From Streptacidiphilus albus JL83 (GTDB lineage Bacteria; Actinomycetota; Actinomycetes; Streptomycetales; Streptomycetaceae), in assembly GCF_000744705.1 (NCBI RefSeq), contig NZ_JQML01000001.1, positions 3,420,017-3,484,016 of the forward strand: 64,000 bases of DNA, written 5' to 3'. This document shows, piece by piece, positions 43,884-53,500 of this stretch. Under the pieces are notes generated by a model. The model worked only from the letters and a program-made list of their open reading frames with translations, was not told the origin of the DNA and searched no databases. Positions within the stretch are counted from its first letter, which is position 1. Each line of letters starts with the position of its first letter. The position numbers and the translations under genes are program-made.

Positions 43884-45467
43884 TCAGGCCAGCGGGCCGG
43901 TGACCGTCTCGACGGCCGCGACCAGGCCGCCGGAGGCGACGAACTCCGCCGCCGCGTCCAGGTCGGGGGCGAGGAAGCGGTCGGTGCCCGGTCCGGCGAC
44001 CCCGGCCGCGCGGGCCGCGGCGACGGCGGCGGCGGTCGCCGGCGCGAGCGGACCGTTGCCGGCCGCGACCCGGATGTCCAGCGCCCGGGCGGAGGCGGTC
44101 AGCTCGACGGCCAGGATCCGGGCCAGGTTGTCCACGGCGGCGCGCAGCTTGCGGGCGGCGGACCAGCCCATGGAGACGTGGTCCTCCTGCATCGCCGAGG
44201 AGGGGATCGAGTCCACCGAGGCCGGGACCGCGAGCCGCTTGTTCTCGCTGACCAGCGCGGCCTGGGTGTACTGGGCGATCATCAGGCCGGAGTCCAGGCC
44301 CGGGTCGTCGGCCAGGAACGGCGGCAGGCCGTGCGAGCGGTTCTTGTCGAGCAGCCGGTCGGTGCGGCGCTCGGCGATGGAGCCGAGGTCGGCGGCGGCG
44401 ATGGCGAGGAAGTCGAGCACGTAGCCGACCGGCGCGCCGTGGAAGTTGCCGTTGGACTCGACCCGGCCGTCGGGCAGCACCACCGGGTTGTCGACGGCGG
44501 CGGCCAGCTCGCGGTCGGCGACCAGCTGGGCGTGCGAGAGAGTGTCCCGGCCGGCGCCGGCCACCTGCGGGGCGCAGCGGATCGAGTAGGCGTCCTGGAC
44601 CCGCGGCGCGTCGTCCTGGTGGTGGCCGGTCAGCCCGGAGCCCTGGAGCACGGCGAGCATGTTGCCGGCGCTGGCGGCCTGGCCCGGGTGCGGGCGGATG
44701 GCGTGCAGCTCGGGCTGGAGCACCTTCTCGGTGCCGAGCAGGGCCTCCAGCGACATGGCGGCGGTGATGTCGGCCGTGGTGAACAGCCGGGAGAGGTCGG
44801 CGATGGCCATGACCAGCATGCCGAGCATGCCGTCGGTGCCGTTGATGAGGGCCAGGCCCTCCTTCTCGGCCAGTTCGACCGGGGCGATCCCGGCCTCGGC
44901 GAGCAGTTCGCCGGCCGGGCGGACCGCGCCGTCCGGGCCGTAGGCGACGCCCTCGCCCATCAGGGTGAGCGCGCAGTGCGACAGCGGCGCCAGGTCGCCC
45001 GAGCAGCCCAGCGAGCCGAACTCGTGCACGACCGGGGTGATCTGCGCGTTCAGGATCGCGGCCATGGTCTCGGCGACGACCGGGCGGACGCCGGTGCGGC
45101 CGGAGGCGAGGGTCTTCAGCCGGAGGAACATCAGTGCCCGGGTGACCTCGCGCTCGACCTGCGGGCCCATCCCGGCGGCGTGCGAGCGGACCAGCGAGCG
45201 CTGGAGCTGGGCCCGCAGCGGGCGGTCGATGTGGCGCACCGCGAGCGCGCCGAAGCCGGTCGAGACGCCGTAGACCGGGCGCGGCTCGGCGGCGAGCGCG
45301 TCGATCCGAGCCCGGGAACCCGCCATCTCGGCGAGGGCGTCCTCGGAGAGCTCGATCCGGGCGTTGCCGCGCGCAACCGCGATCACATCCGCCGGGGCGA
45401 CATTGGCCTTGCCGACGACGACGGTCCCGCCGACCACGTTCTCATCCACCACGCTGTGCATATCCAT
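43884..45467 (-). CDS. hutH: Histidine ammonia-lyase HutH
   Basis: A 527-residue enzyme that converts histidine to urocanate and ammonia using the MIO cofactor made from its own chain. The MIO site is Cys155-Ser156-Gly157 in FGSLGCSGDLAPLSH; cysteine replaces the common alanine, as I recall for Streptomyces HutH. Other hallmarks are VYGVSTGFGALAVRH, VQDAYSIRCAPQVAGAGRD and AMQEDHVSMGWSAARK. The ATG at 45467 (or 45461) has no clear ribosome site. It stands alone, apart from the hutU operon. Confidence 0.97.
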   Translation of the reverse strand: MDMHSVVDENVVGGTVVVGKANVAPADVIAVARGNARIELSEDALAEMAGSRARIDALAAEPRPVYGVSTGFGALAVRHIDRPLRAQLQRSLVRSHAAGMGPQVEREVTRALMFLRLKTLASGRTGVRPVVAETMAAILNAQITPVVHEFGSLGCSGDLAPLSHCALTLMGEGVAYGPDGAVRPAGELLAEAGIAPVELAEKEGLALINGTDGMLGMLVMAIADLSRLFTTADITAAMSLEALLGTEKVLQPELHAIRPHPGQAASAGNMLAVLQGSGLTGHHQDDAPRVQDAYSIRCAPQVAGAGRDTLSHAQLVADRELAAAVDNPVVLPDGRVESNGNFHGAPVGYVLDFLAIAAADLGSIAERRTDRLLDKNRSHGLPPFLADDPGLDSGLMIAQYTQAALVSENKRLAVPASVDSIPSSAMQEDHVSMGWSAARKLRAAVDNLARILAVELTASARALDIRVAAGNGPLAPATAAAVAAARAAGVAGPGTDRFLAPDLDAAAEFVASGGLVAAVETVTGPLA

Positions 45468-45566
45468 ATGCGTAATGAGAACAAATGAATGGCTCTATGA
45501 CAACCGGCCTGGTGGATACGATGGACTGCACCCCGCCCGCACGCCGCTCAGCAGGGAGTCTCCCCC

Positions 45567-46394
45567 ATGGCCCGGGTCACCGAACGCCGCCGCACCGTCC
45601 GTCTCCAGGGGCAGGAGCGCAGCGTCCGCCCGGACAGCCTCGCGGCCGAGGAGCCGCTGGAGATCCGGATCAACGGCTCCGCACTGACCGTCAGCATGCG
45701 CACCCCCGGGCACGACTTCGACCTGGTGGCCGGCTTCCTGGTGGCCGAGGGCCTGGTCGCCGGAGCGGAGGAGCTGACCGCCCTGCGCTACTGCGCGGGC
45801 GCCACCGACGAGGGCGTGAACACGTACAACGTGATCGACGCCGCGCTGCGCGACCGCGCCGCCGCCCCGGTCTCGCTCCACCGCAACCTGCTGACCTCCA
45901 GCGCCTGCGGCATCTGCGGCCGGGAGACGATCGAGTCGATCCGGGTCCGGGTCCCGCACGACCTCGCCGCCGACCCGCTGCGGATCACCCCGGACGTCCT
46001 CTACGGGCTGCCGGACACGCTCCGGGCCGCCCAGCGGGTCTTCGACTCCACCGGCGGCCTGCACGCCGCCGGGCTCTTCACCTCCGAGGGCGAACTGCTC
46101 TGCCTGCGCGAGGACGTGGGCCGGCACAACGCCGTCGACAAGGTCGTCGGCTGGGCGCTGCGGGAGAACCTGCTGCCGCTCACCGGCCATGTGCTGATGG
46201 TCAGCGGCCGGGCCTCGTTCGAGCTCACCCAGAAGGCCGCGATGGCCGGTCTGCCGCTGCTGGCCGCCGTCTCCGCGCCCTCCTCGCTGGCCGTGGACCT
46301 CGCCGAGGAGCTCGGGCTCACCCTGGTCGGGTTCCTGCGCAACCGCAGCGGCAACGTCTACACCGGCGCCGAGCGGATCACCGAGGCGCCCTGA
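45567..46394 (+). CDS. fdhD: Formate dehydrogenase accessory sulfurtransferase FdhD
   Basis: A 275-residue protein that transfers sulfur from a cysteine desulfurase to the molybdenum cofactor of formate dehydrogenase. Signatures are TPGHDFDLVAGFLVAEGLV, the cysteine loop SSACGICGRETIES (CxxC) and LREDVGRHNAVDKVVGWALR. AGGGAG precedes the ATG. No formate dehydrogenase gene is present in the window. It is divergent from hutH, 99 bp apart. Formate is a plausible product of the hut pathway here, but that link is only positional. Confidence 0.95.
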   Translation: MARVTERRRTVRLQGQERSVRPDSLAAEEPLEIRINGSALTVSMRTPGHDFDLVAGFLVAEGLVAGAEELTALRYCAGATDEGVNTYNVIDAALRDRAAAPVSLHRNLLTSSACGICGRETIESIRVRVPHDLAADPLRITPDVLYGLPDTLRAAQRVFDSTGGLHAAGLFTSEGELLCLREDVGRHNAVDKVVGWALRENLLPLTGHVLMVSGRASFELTQKAAMAGLPLLAAVSAPSSLAVDLAEELGLTLVGFLRNRSGNVYTGAERITEAP

Positions 46395-46402
46395 GCCGCG
46401 GC

Positions 46403-48208
46403 TCAGGGCGGCGAGGCGGGGCCGGAGAGGGCGACCGCGACCGCCGCGCGCAGGGTCGGGCCCAGTGCCGAGAGCGCCAGCGTGGACTCGTCCGCGAACA
46501 GCTCCAGCAGCCAGCCGCCGGCCGGGTTGCTGCCGCCCGCCGCGATCATCGCCCGGTAGCCGCCGACCAGCAGCACCGCCTCCTCCGCCGGGTCGTTGCC
46601 CGGCATCCCGGAGCGGAGGGTGAAGGCGCTGCCGCGCACCGCCCGGGCCGTCAGCGGGTAGGAGCGGAGGTCGAAGACGGCGTCCGGGGCCTCGTTCACC
46701 GCCCGCTGCGCCTGCGCCCGGACCGAACTGGGCCCCCTGGTCATCCGGCGCACCCCGTAGTGGGCGGTGCGCATCCGGTCCGAGCCGGGCGGCAGGTAGG
46801 AGATCCACCAGGCCACCGCGTCCAGCATCGCCGCCGCGGTCTCGGCGACCAGCTCCAGCCGGCCGACGGTGTCGGCCGGGTGGACCCGGCGGTTGGGCTG
46901 CTCCTCGTCCAGCGCGCCGACCACGGCGGCCAGCAGCTGCCCGGGGTCGGCGCTGTGCCGGGCGCCGCGGAAGCGCCGCCGCTCGGTCCGCCGGCCCGGC
47001 TGCGGCGTGCCGTTCTCCACCAGCCGCACGGTGGCGTCCGGGGCGACCCCGCGCCCGGCCACCACCGGGTGCGCGGCCTGCCCGGCCTTGGCCCGGTACT
47101 GAGCGGCGTCGGCCAGCCGGAACAGCCGGTCGGCCGTGGTGACCGGACCGATCCGGTCACCGGTCGAGGCGACCCCGCAGGCCACCCCCTCGCCCTGCTC
47201 CAGGGTGAGCGCCTGGGCGCACAGCTCCTCCGCGACCCGGACCACCTCGTCCGCCGTGGGGCCCGCCGCGACCAGGCAGAACTCGTCGCCGCCGAGCCGG
47301 CCGGCCACGCTGCCCGGCAGCAGCGCGCCGCACAGCGAGAGCTGGTTGGCGAACCGCTCCAGCAGCCGGTCGCCGACCTCGTGGCCCAGCTCGTCGTTGA
47401 CCCGCTTCAGCCCGTTGACGTCGCAGACCACCAGCGAGACCACGGTGCCGTCGCGGTGGTGCGCCTCCAGCGCGGCGTCCAGCCGGGCGTCCACCGCGCG
47501 CCGGTTGGCCAGCCCGGTGAGCGAGTCGGTGAAGGCCAGCCGGCGCACCTCCTCCAGCTCCTGGCTCTGGGCCAGCCCGGCCGAGATCTGCGCGGCCAGG
47601 ACGGTGGCGAAGGCCGCGTCCTCGTCGGTGAAGACCGGGCGGTCCAGCCCCCGGGAGAGGTAGAGCTCGCCCCAGGCCCGGCCGCGCAGCAGGATCGGCG
47701 CGACCAGGCAGCAGCCGCGTCCGCGGCGGCGCAGCGAGGCCGCGCGGGCCCGGCAGGCCGGGCCGTCGCCGGGGGCGTCCTCGTCGGCCGTCTGCCGCCA
47801 GGCCCGGGGCAGGCCGTCCGCGTCCGACCAGGGCTCGCCGAGGCCCCGCTGCTCCAGGAAGAGGGCGATCTCCGGGAAGTCGGCCACCGGGTAGGTCTCG
47901 TCCTCCGGCAGCTCCACCTCGCCGGGCGCGAGCAGCCCGTTGTTGACCAGGACCCGCAGCTGCCCGCTCTCCCGCTCCCAGACCGAGACCGCCGCGAAGT
48001 CGGCGTCCAGCACCTCCCGGGCGCGCCGGGCGGCGGCTTGCAGGGCGCCGATCCGCGAATCGGCGGCGGACATCACCTGCGCCAGCCCGACCACGGCCCG
48101 CAGCCGGGCGTCGGAGTCGACCGCCGCCGGTGCCGCCGCCGGGACTGCCGCCGGGACTGCCGGGACGCCCGCCGGGGCCGCCGGGGGCTGCTCGCCGCTG
48201 ACCTGCAC
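46403..48208 (-). CDS. GGDEF diguanylate cyclase with GAF-like sensor
   Basis: About 601 residues. Residues about 25-215 include a GAF-like domain (ADFAAVSVWERESGQLRVLV, GCCLVAPILLRGRAWGELYL). A GGDEF domain follows (FTDSLTGLANRRAVDARLDA, CDVNGLKRVNDELGHEVGDR) with an intact active site RLGGDEFCLVA, so c-di-GMP synthesis is expected. A further C-terminal region of about 200 residues has no family I can name. GGCAGGGG precedes the GTG at 48208. It lies downstream of the adenylate cyclase on the same strand; c-di-GMP controls development in streptomycetes. Confidence 0.88.
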   Translation of the reverse strand: MQVSGEQPPAAPAGVPAVPAAVPAAAPAAVDSDARLRAVVGLAQVMSAADSRIGALQAAARRAREVLDADFAAVSVWERESGQLRVLVNNGLLAPGEVELPEDETYPVADFPEIALFLEQRGLGEPWSDADGLPRAWRQTADEDAPGDGPACRARAASLRRRGRGCCLVAPILLRGRAWGELYLSRGLDRPVFTDEDAAFATVLAAQISAGLAQSQELEEVRRLAFTDSLTGLANRRAVDARLDAALEAHHRDGTVVSLVVCDVNGLKRVNDELGHEVGDRLLERFANQLSLCGALLPGSVAGRLGGDEFCLVAAGPTADEVVRVAEELCAQALTLEQGEGVACGVASTGDRIGPVTTADRLFRLADAAQYRAKAGQAAHPVVAGRGVAPDATVRLVENGTPQPGRRTERRRFRGARHSADPGQLLAAVVGALDEEQPNRRVHPADTVGRLELVAETAAAMLDAVAWWISYLPPGSDRMRTAHYGVRRMTRGPSSVRAQAQRAVNEAPDAVFDLRSYPLTARAVRGSAFTLRSGMPGNDPAEEAVLLVGGYRAMIAAGGSNPAGGWLLELFADESTLALSALGPTLRAAVAVALSGPASPP

Positions 48209-48317
48209 GCCCCTGCCGCCTCTCCGCCGAACGGTGCGCACGCGTGGACGTGCGGATCTTCAGCCTAGGGACAAACCAGGCAAACCGTCGCGGTCGCCCC
48301 GGCGGCCGCCCGGGCAG

Positions 48318-49544
48318 CTACAGTCCTTCGGCCGCATCCGACACCCGGCTCAGCAGCCAGGGCTCCACCAGGCCGAGACCGCGCACCGGCCGCCGCCACA
48401 TCGGCTGCAGCTGGAAGCGGTAGGACTGCTCGCTCTCGTCCACCTCGACCGGGCGGTCCTCCGGGTCCAGGCCCACGGCTGCGACCGCGGCCAGCGCGTC
48501 GGCCGCGCCGGGCGCCAGCCCGAGCGCCCCGCCCGCGCCCGCCGGGGCCACCACCGACTCCCGCTCCAGGGCCGCCGCCAGCTCGCCGTCGACCAGCACC
48601 GCGTCCTTGGGGGCGATCGAGGTCAGCCGACTGGCCAGGTTCACCGTGGTCCCGAAGACATCGCCCATCCGGGTGGTCACCGTGCCGAAGGCCATCCCGA
48701 CCCGCAGCGCGGGCATCGCCTCGTCCTTGCCCAGGATCTCGACCAGGGCCAGTCCGATGTCGGCCGCCTTGGCCGCGTCGTCGGCGACATAGAGGATCTC
48801 GTCGCCGAGGGTCTTCACCAGCCGTCCGCCGCGCCCGGCGACGATGTCGGCGCAGGTGATCTCGAAGTTCTCGACCAGCTCGCCCAGTTCCTCGTCCTCC
48901 AGCCGGCGCGACAGCCGGGTGAAGCCGACCAGGTCGGCGAAGCCCACCGCGAGCCGGCCGCTCTGCATGTCGACGTCCTCGGCGGCCTGCACCACCCGCC
49001 CGGTCACCGCCGCCAGCTGCCGCCGCCAGACGTAGACCAGGAACTGCTCCAGCTCCGGCAGCAGCAGCTCCACCAGCGGGTAGGCCACCTCGGCGCGGGA
49101 CAGGCCGGGCTCGGCCGCCGCCGTCAGGTGCTCCATGAAGGTGTCGATCTGCCACTCGGCGAGCCGGGCGGTGGTCTGCCCGGTCGACCGGGCCACCTGG
49201 ACCGCCATGCCCTCGCTCAGCAGGCCGGCCTCGACCATCCCGGCCAGCCGGCGCAGGGCGATCACGTCGGCGTCGGTCAGCGCCCGGGACTGGCCGATGT
49301 CGGCGAAGCCCATGGCCCGCCAGAAGCGGGAGGCCAGCTCCATCGACACCCCGGCACTGCGGGCGGCCTGGAACGGGGTGTACCGGCGCCCGGAGTCCAG
49401 GATCAGCCGCTCAAGCTGCATCGGGACCGACTCCGCCTCCGGGTCGGACGGTCCTTCGTCGGGCGGCGCCGCGTCCGCGTCCGCCGCCGACGGCACGTCG
49501 GTGTCGGCCCCCTGCCGCTCCACCGCCCGGTCCTCGTCGCTCAC
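48318..49544 (-). CDS. Class III adenylate cyclase with N-terminal regulatory domain
   Basis: A 408-residue cytosolic cyclase. Residues about 40-170 resemble the adenylate cyclase regulatory domain found in actinobacteria (LERLILDSGRRYTPFQAARS, MVEAGLLSEGMAVQVARSTG). The catalytic domain shows both metal aspartates (GFADLVGFTRLSRR and VKTLGDEILYVADD, with the purine-selecting lysine in VKTLGD) and the transition-state residues in GDVFGTTVNLASRLTSIA. It should make cAMP. It lies between biotin ligase (81 bp upstream) and the GGDEF gene, all on the minus strand. In Streptomyces cAMP affects germination and development. Confidence 0.9.
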   Translation of the reverse strand: MSDEDRAVERQGADTDVPSAADADAAPPDEGPSDPEAESVPMQLERLILDSGRRYTPFQAARSAGVSMELASRFWRAMGFADIGQSRALTDADVIALRRLAGMVEAGLLSEGMAVQVARSTGQTTARLAEWQIDTFMEHLTAAAEPGLSRAEVAYPLVELLLPELEQFLVYVWRRQLAAVTGRVVQAAEDVDMQSGRLAVGFADLVGFTRLSRRLEDEELGELVENFEITCADIVAGRGGRLVKTLGDEILYVADDAAKAADIGLALVEILGKDEAMPALRVGMAFGTVTTRMGDVFGTTVNLASRLTSIAPKDAVLVDGELAAALERESVVAPAGAGGALGLAPGAADALAAVAAVGLDPEDRPVEVDESEQSYRFQLQPMWRRPVRGLGLVEPWLLSRVSDAAEGL

Positions 49545-49625
49545 CAGTCCGCCCTCGCGTCCACGCCCTGCCGCCCACGACTGCTGTGTCCTTGCTCACA
49601 CCGCCGCCCGAATCCTCGCACGGAT

Positions 49626-50486
49626 TCATCCTCGCAGGGGCTCCGCCCCTGGTCGGACGTGCACGACGTCGCCGGCGGCGACGGCCTGTTCGACGCCGTC
49701 GGCGGCCCGCACCACCAGCCTGCCGTCCCCGTCCACGCCCACCGCCTCGCCCAGCAGCTCCCGGCCGCCGGGCAGTTCCACCCGGACCGGGCGACCGATG
49801 GTCGCGCACTGGGCGGCGTAGGCCGGGCGCAGCCCGCTGGCCTCGGAGTGGCCGGCCACCGAGCACCAGTCCTGGTAGAGGTCGGCGAAGGTCCGCAGCA
49901 GCGCCCGCAGCAGCGTCTCCCGGTCGATGACGCCCGCCCCGGCCAGCAGCAGCGAGCCGGCCGTCGGAACCGGCAGCTCCTCGGCCCGGAGGCTGACATT
50001 GAGTCCGATGCCGACCACCACCGCGTCGCCGGCCAGCTCGGCCAGGATGCCGCCGAGCTTGCGCTCCGTCCCGTCCACGGTCACCAGCAGGTCGTTCGGC
50101 CACTTGAGCCGGACCCCCACCTCGGCCGTACGGCTGAGCGCGGACGCGGCGGCGACCCCGGTCAGCAGCGGCAGCCAGCTCCAGCGCTCCCGGGGCACGC
50201 CCAGGTCCCCCGGTCGCAGCAGCATGGACAGGAAGATCCCGGAGCGGGCCGGCGCGCTCCAACTGCGGTCCAGCCGGCCGCGCCCCGCCGTCTGCTCCTC
50301 GGCCACCAGCACCGCGCCGGCGGCGGCCTCCCCGGCGGCGGCCTGCGCCACCAGGTCACTGTTGGTCGAACCGGTCTCACGCACCACCCGCACCGAGGTC
50401 CACATCCGGTCGGGACCGACCAGGGCTCGTTGCAGGGCGGTGGCGCGCAGTGGCGGCCGGTCCAGGTCGCTCCATGGAGAAGTCAC
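49626..50486 (-). CDS. birA: Biotin--[acetyl-CoA carboxylase] ligase BirA
   Basis: A 286-residue enzyme that forms biotinyl-AMP and attaches biotin to the carboxylase alpha subunit. Motifs are RETGSTNSDLVAQAAAGEAA, the adenylate loop TAGRGRLDRSW and LKWPNDLLVTVDGTERKLGG, plus a C-terminal beta domain (GRPVRVELPGGRELLGEAVG). It lacks an N-terminal DNA-binding domain, so it is a class I ligase without repressor function. The start is GTG 50486, with a TAGGGT hexamer six bases upstream. It is divergent from pccB; its likely target is the alpha subunit at 54839-56602. Confidence 0.93.
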   Translation of the reverse strand: MTSPWSDLDRPPLRATALQRALVGPDRMWTSVRVVRETGSTNSDLVAQAAAGEAAAGAVLVAEEQTAGRGRLDRSWSAPARSGIFLSMLLRPGDLGVPRERWSWLPLLTGVAAASALSRTAEVGVRLKWPNDLLVTVDGTERKLGGILAELAGDAVVVGIGLNVSLRAEELPVPTAGSLLLAGAGVIDRETLLRALLRTFADLYQDWCSVAGHSEASGLRPAYAAQCATIGRPVRVELPGGRELLGEAVGVDGDGRLVVRAADGVEQAVAAGDVVHVRPGAEPLRG

Positions 50487-50634
50487 TACCCCACCCTATG
50501 ACGCCGGTCACTAGGCGTATCCGCCATGCTGCCGTCATGGCTACGCTACTGAGCAGAAACCTCACCCGTTGGTGCTGCCGGGAGCCGCGTGCGCCCCGGA
50601 CAGCACTACCCCCTCCTGACGGGAGTCGCGCCGG

Positions 50635-52230
<1,596 letters not shown>

Positions 52231-52296
52231 CCCCCGCCGCGGTCAGGGACGGCCGCAGCGGTGCCGGAGCCGAGCCGAGCTGAGGAGACTGAAGAG

Positions 52297-52506
52297 ATGG
52301 CACCGATCAAGGTCCTGCACGGCCGGCCCAGCCCCGAGGAGCTGGCCGCCGTCCTGGCGGTGGTCTCCGCCCGGGCGGCCGCCGCCGCTGCCGCCCGGGA
52401 CGAGGAGGACAGCCGCCCGGCCGTCTGGGCCGACCGCGCCCGCACCCTGGGCGCCCCGCCGCGCCCCGGCGCGCACGCCTGGCGTACGTCCGCCTGGGCG
52501 CGCTGA
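52297..52506 (+). CDS. pccE: Acyl-CoA carboxylase epsilon subunit
   Basis: A 69-residue protein matching the small epsilon subunit of actinobacterial acyl-CoA carboxylases (MAPIKVLHGRPSPEELAAVL then an Ala-rich helix and VWADRARTLGAPPRPGAHAW). It stabilises the alpha-beta complex and raises activity. I chose the ATG at 52297, after GAGGAG, over the GTG at 52261. It starts 66 bp after pccB on the same strand. Confidence 0.92.
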   Translation: MAPIKVLHGRPSPEELAAVLAVVSARAAAAAAARDEEDSRPAVWADRARTLGAPPRPGAHAWRTSAWAR

Positions 52507-52554
52507 GCAGCGCTCCGACCGAACCTGCGCTGCCACCTGCGGGGGCGTCCGATT

Positions 52555-52570
52555 TGAGTACGCGTACTCA
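52555..52570. promoter_or_regulatory. Perfect 16-bp palindrome upstream of the 41-residue gene and maf
   Basis: TGAGTACGCGTACTCA is perfectly self-complementary and lies 36 bp before the ATG at 52607, about where a -35/-10 region would be. It is unlikely to be a terminator for pccE because it has no loop or tail. A dimeric regulator site is likely; the factor is unknown. Confidence 0.55.
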
Positions 52571-52606
52571 GGCGCGGCGCGCCCCCGCGGGTGCACGCTG
52601 GAAGAC

Positions 52607-52732
52607 ATGCTCTGGTCCGACCCGGTTGACGACACCGTGCAGGAGAAGCGCCGCATCCAGGCGCTCCTGCAGCGGCTGGGCGCGGTCGTGGCCGTTTTCG
52701 CCGTGGTACTGCTCATCATCGTGATGGCCTGA
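52607..52732 (+). CDS. 41-residue single-span membrane protein
   Basis: An ATG-initiated 41-codon gene. It encodes MLWSDPVDDTVQEKRRIQAL followed by one membrane span (VVAVFAVVLLIIVMA) at the very C-terminus, so the short charged head would face the cytoplasm. I recall similar small proteins starting MLWSDP between the carboxylase and maf genes of other streptomycetes, which supports its being real. The function is unknown. It starts 100 bp after pccE and lies 59 bp before maf. Confidence 0.65.
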   Translation: MLWSDPVDDTVQEKRRIQALLQRLGAVVAVFAVVLLIIVMA

Positions 52733-52791
52733 GCATTGTGACGGCCTGACGCAGTGTGACGGCCTGACCGGCGCCCCCTAACCTGGACGCC

Positions 52792-53391
52792 ATGACCTTG
52801 CCACTGGTGCTCGCCTCCGCCTCCCCCGCCCGCCTCGGACTGCTGCGCCAGGCCGGTCTCGACCCCCGGGTGGTCGTCAGCGGCGTGGACGAGGAGGCCC
52901 TGGGCGCCCACGGGCCCGCCCCCGCCGAACTAGCCCTGCTGCTGGCCGAGGCGAAGGCCGACGCGGTCGCCGCCACCCTGGACGCCCCCGCCCTGGTGAT
53001 CGGCTGCGACTCGGTGCTGGAGCTGGACGGCCTGGCCCTGGGCAAGCCCGCCGACGCCGACGAGGCGCTGCGCCGCTGGCAGTCGATGCGCGGGCGCAGC
53101 GGGGTGCTGCGGACCGGCCACTGCGTGGTCGACGGCCGGACCGGCAAGCGGGTCTCGGCGACCGCCTCGACCACCGTCCGCTTCGGCACCCCCTCGGACG
53201 AGGAGGTCGCCGCGTACGTGGCCTCCGGCGAACCCCTGCACGTGGCCGGAGCGTTCACCCTGGACGGCCGCTCCGCGCCGTTCATCGACGGGATCGACGG
53301 CGACCCGGGGAACGTCATCGGGCTGTCGCTCCCGCTGCTGCGCACCCTGCTGGCGGAGCTCGGCGTCCGGATCACCGACCTGTGGGTCTGA
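52792..53391 (+). CDS. maf: Maf-like nucleoside triphosphate pyrophosphatase
   Basis: A 199-residue protein with the Maf signatures [20 protein letters not shown] at the N-terminus, [28 protein letters not shown] and [20 protein letters not shown]. Maf proteins hydrolyse noncanonical or canonical nucleoside triphosphates to monophosphates and influence septation. A TAACCT hexamer lies exactly seven bases before the ATG, suggesting a leaderless transcript. A very strong hairpin terminator follows. Confidence 0.93.
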   Translation: MTLPLVLASASPARLGLLRQAGLDPRVVVSGVDEEALGAHGPAPAELALLLAEAKADAVAATLDAPALVIGCDSVLELDGLALGKPADADEALRRWQSMRGRSGVLRTGHCVVDGRTGKRVSATASTTVRFGTPSDEEVAAYVASGEPLHVAGAFTLDGRSAPFIDGIDGDPGNVIGLSLPLLRTLLAELGVRITDLWV

Positions 53392-53441
53392 AAGGCAGCG
53401 CCCCGGAAGGACTGCGGACCTGAAACAACCTGACGCACTGT

Positions 53442-53476
53442 CGGGCTACCCCGCTACCGTGTAGCGGGGTAGCCCG
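53442..53476. terminator. Perfect 16-bp hairpin after maf
   Basis: CGGGCTACCCCGCTAC and GTAGCGGGGTAGCCCG pair perfectly around a three-base loop, 50 bp after the maf stop. It ends 24 bp before the likely start of the next gene, so it must also lie in or near that gene's promoter region. Confidence 0.85.
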
Positions 53477-53500
53477 TTGCGGTAGGTGGGGGTGGGGGCG

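Noticed and set aside
43884-45467. Cys-Ser-Gly instead of Ala-Ser-Gly in HutH as an anomaly
   Set aside because: As far as I recall this is usual in Streptomyces histidase and still forms the MIO group.
45458-45471. GCATAT-CC-ATATGC inverted repeat at the hutH start as an operator
   Set aside because: It is made largely of the ATG-GAT-ATG start codons themselves; symmetry there is easily coincidental.
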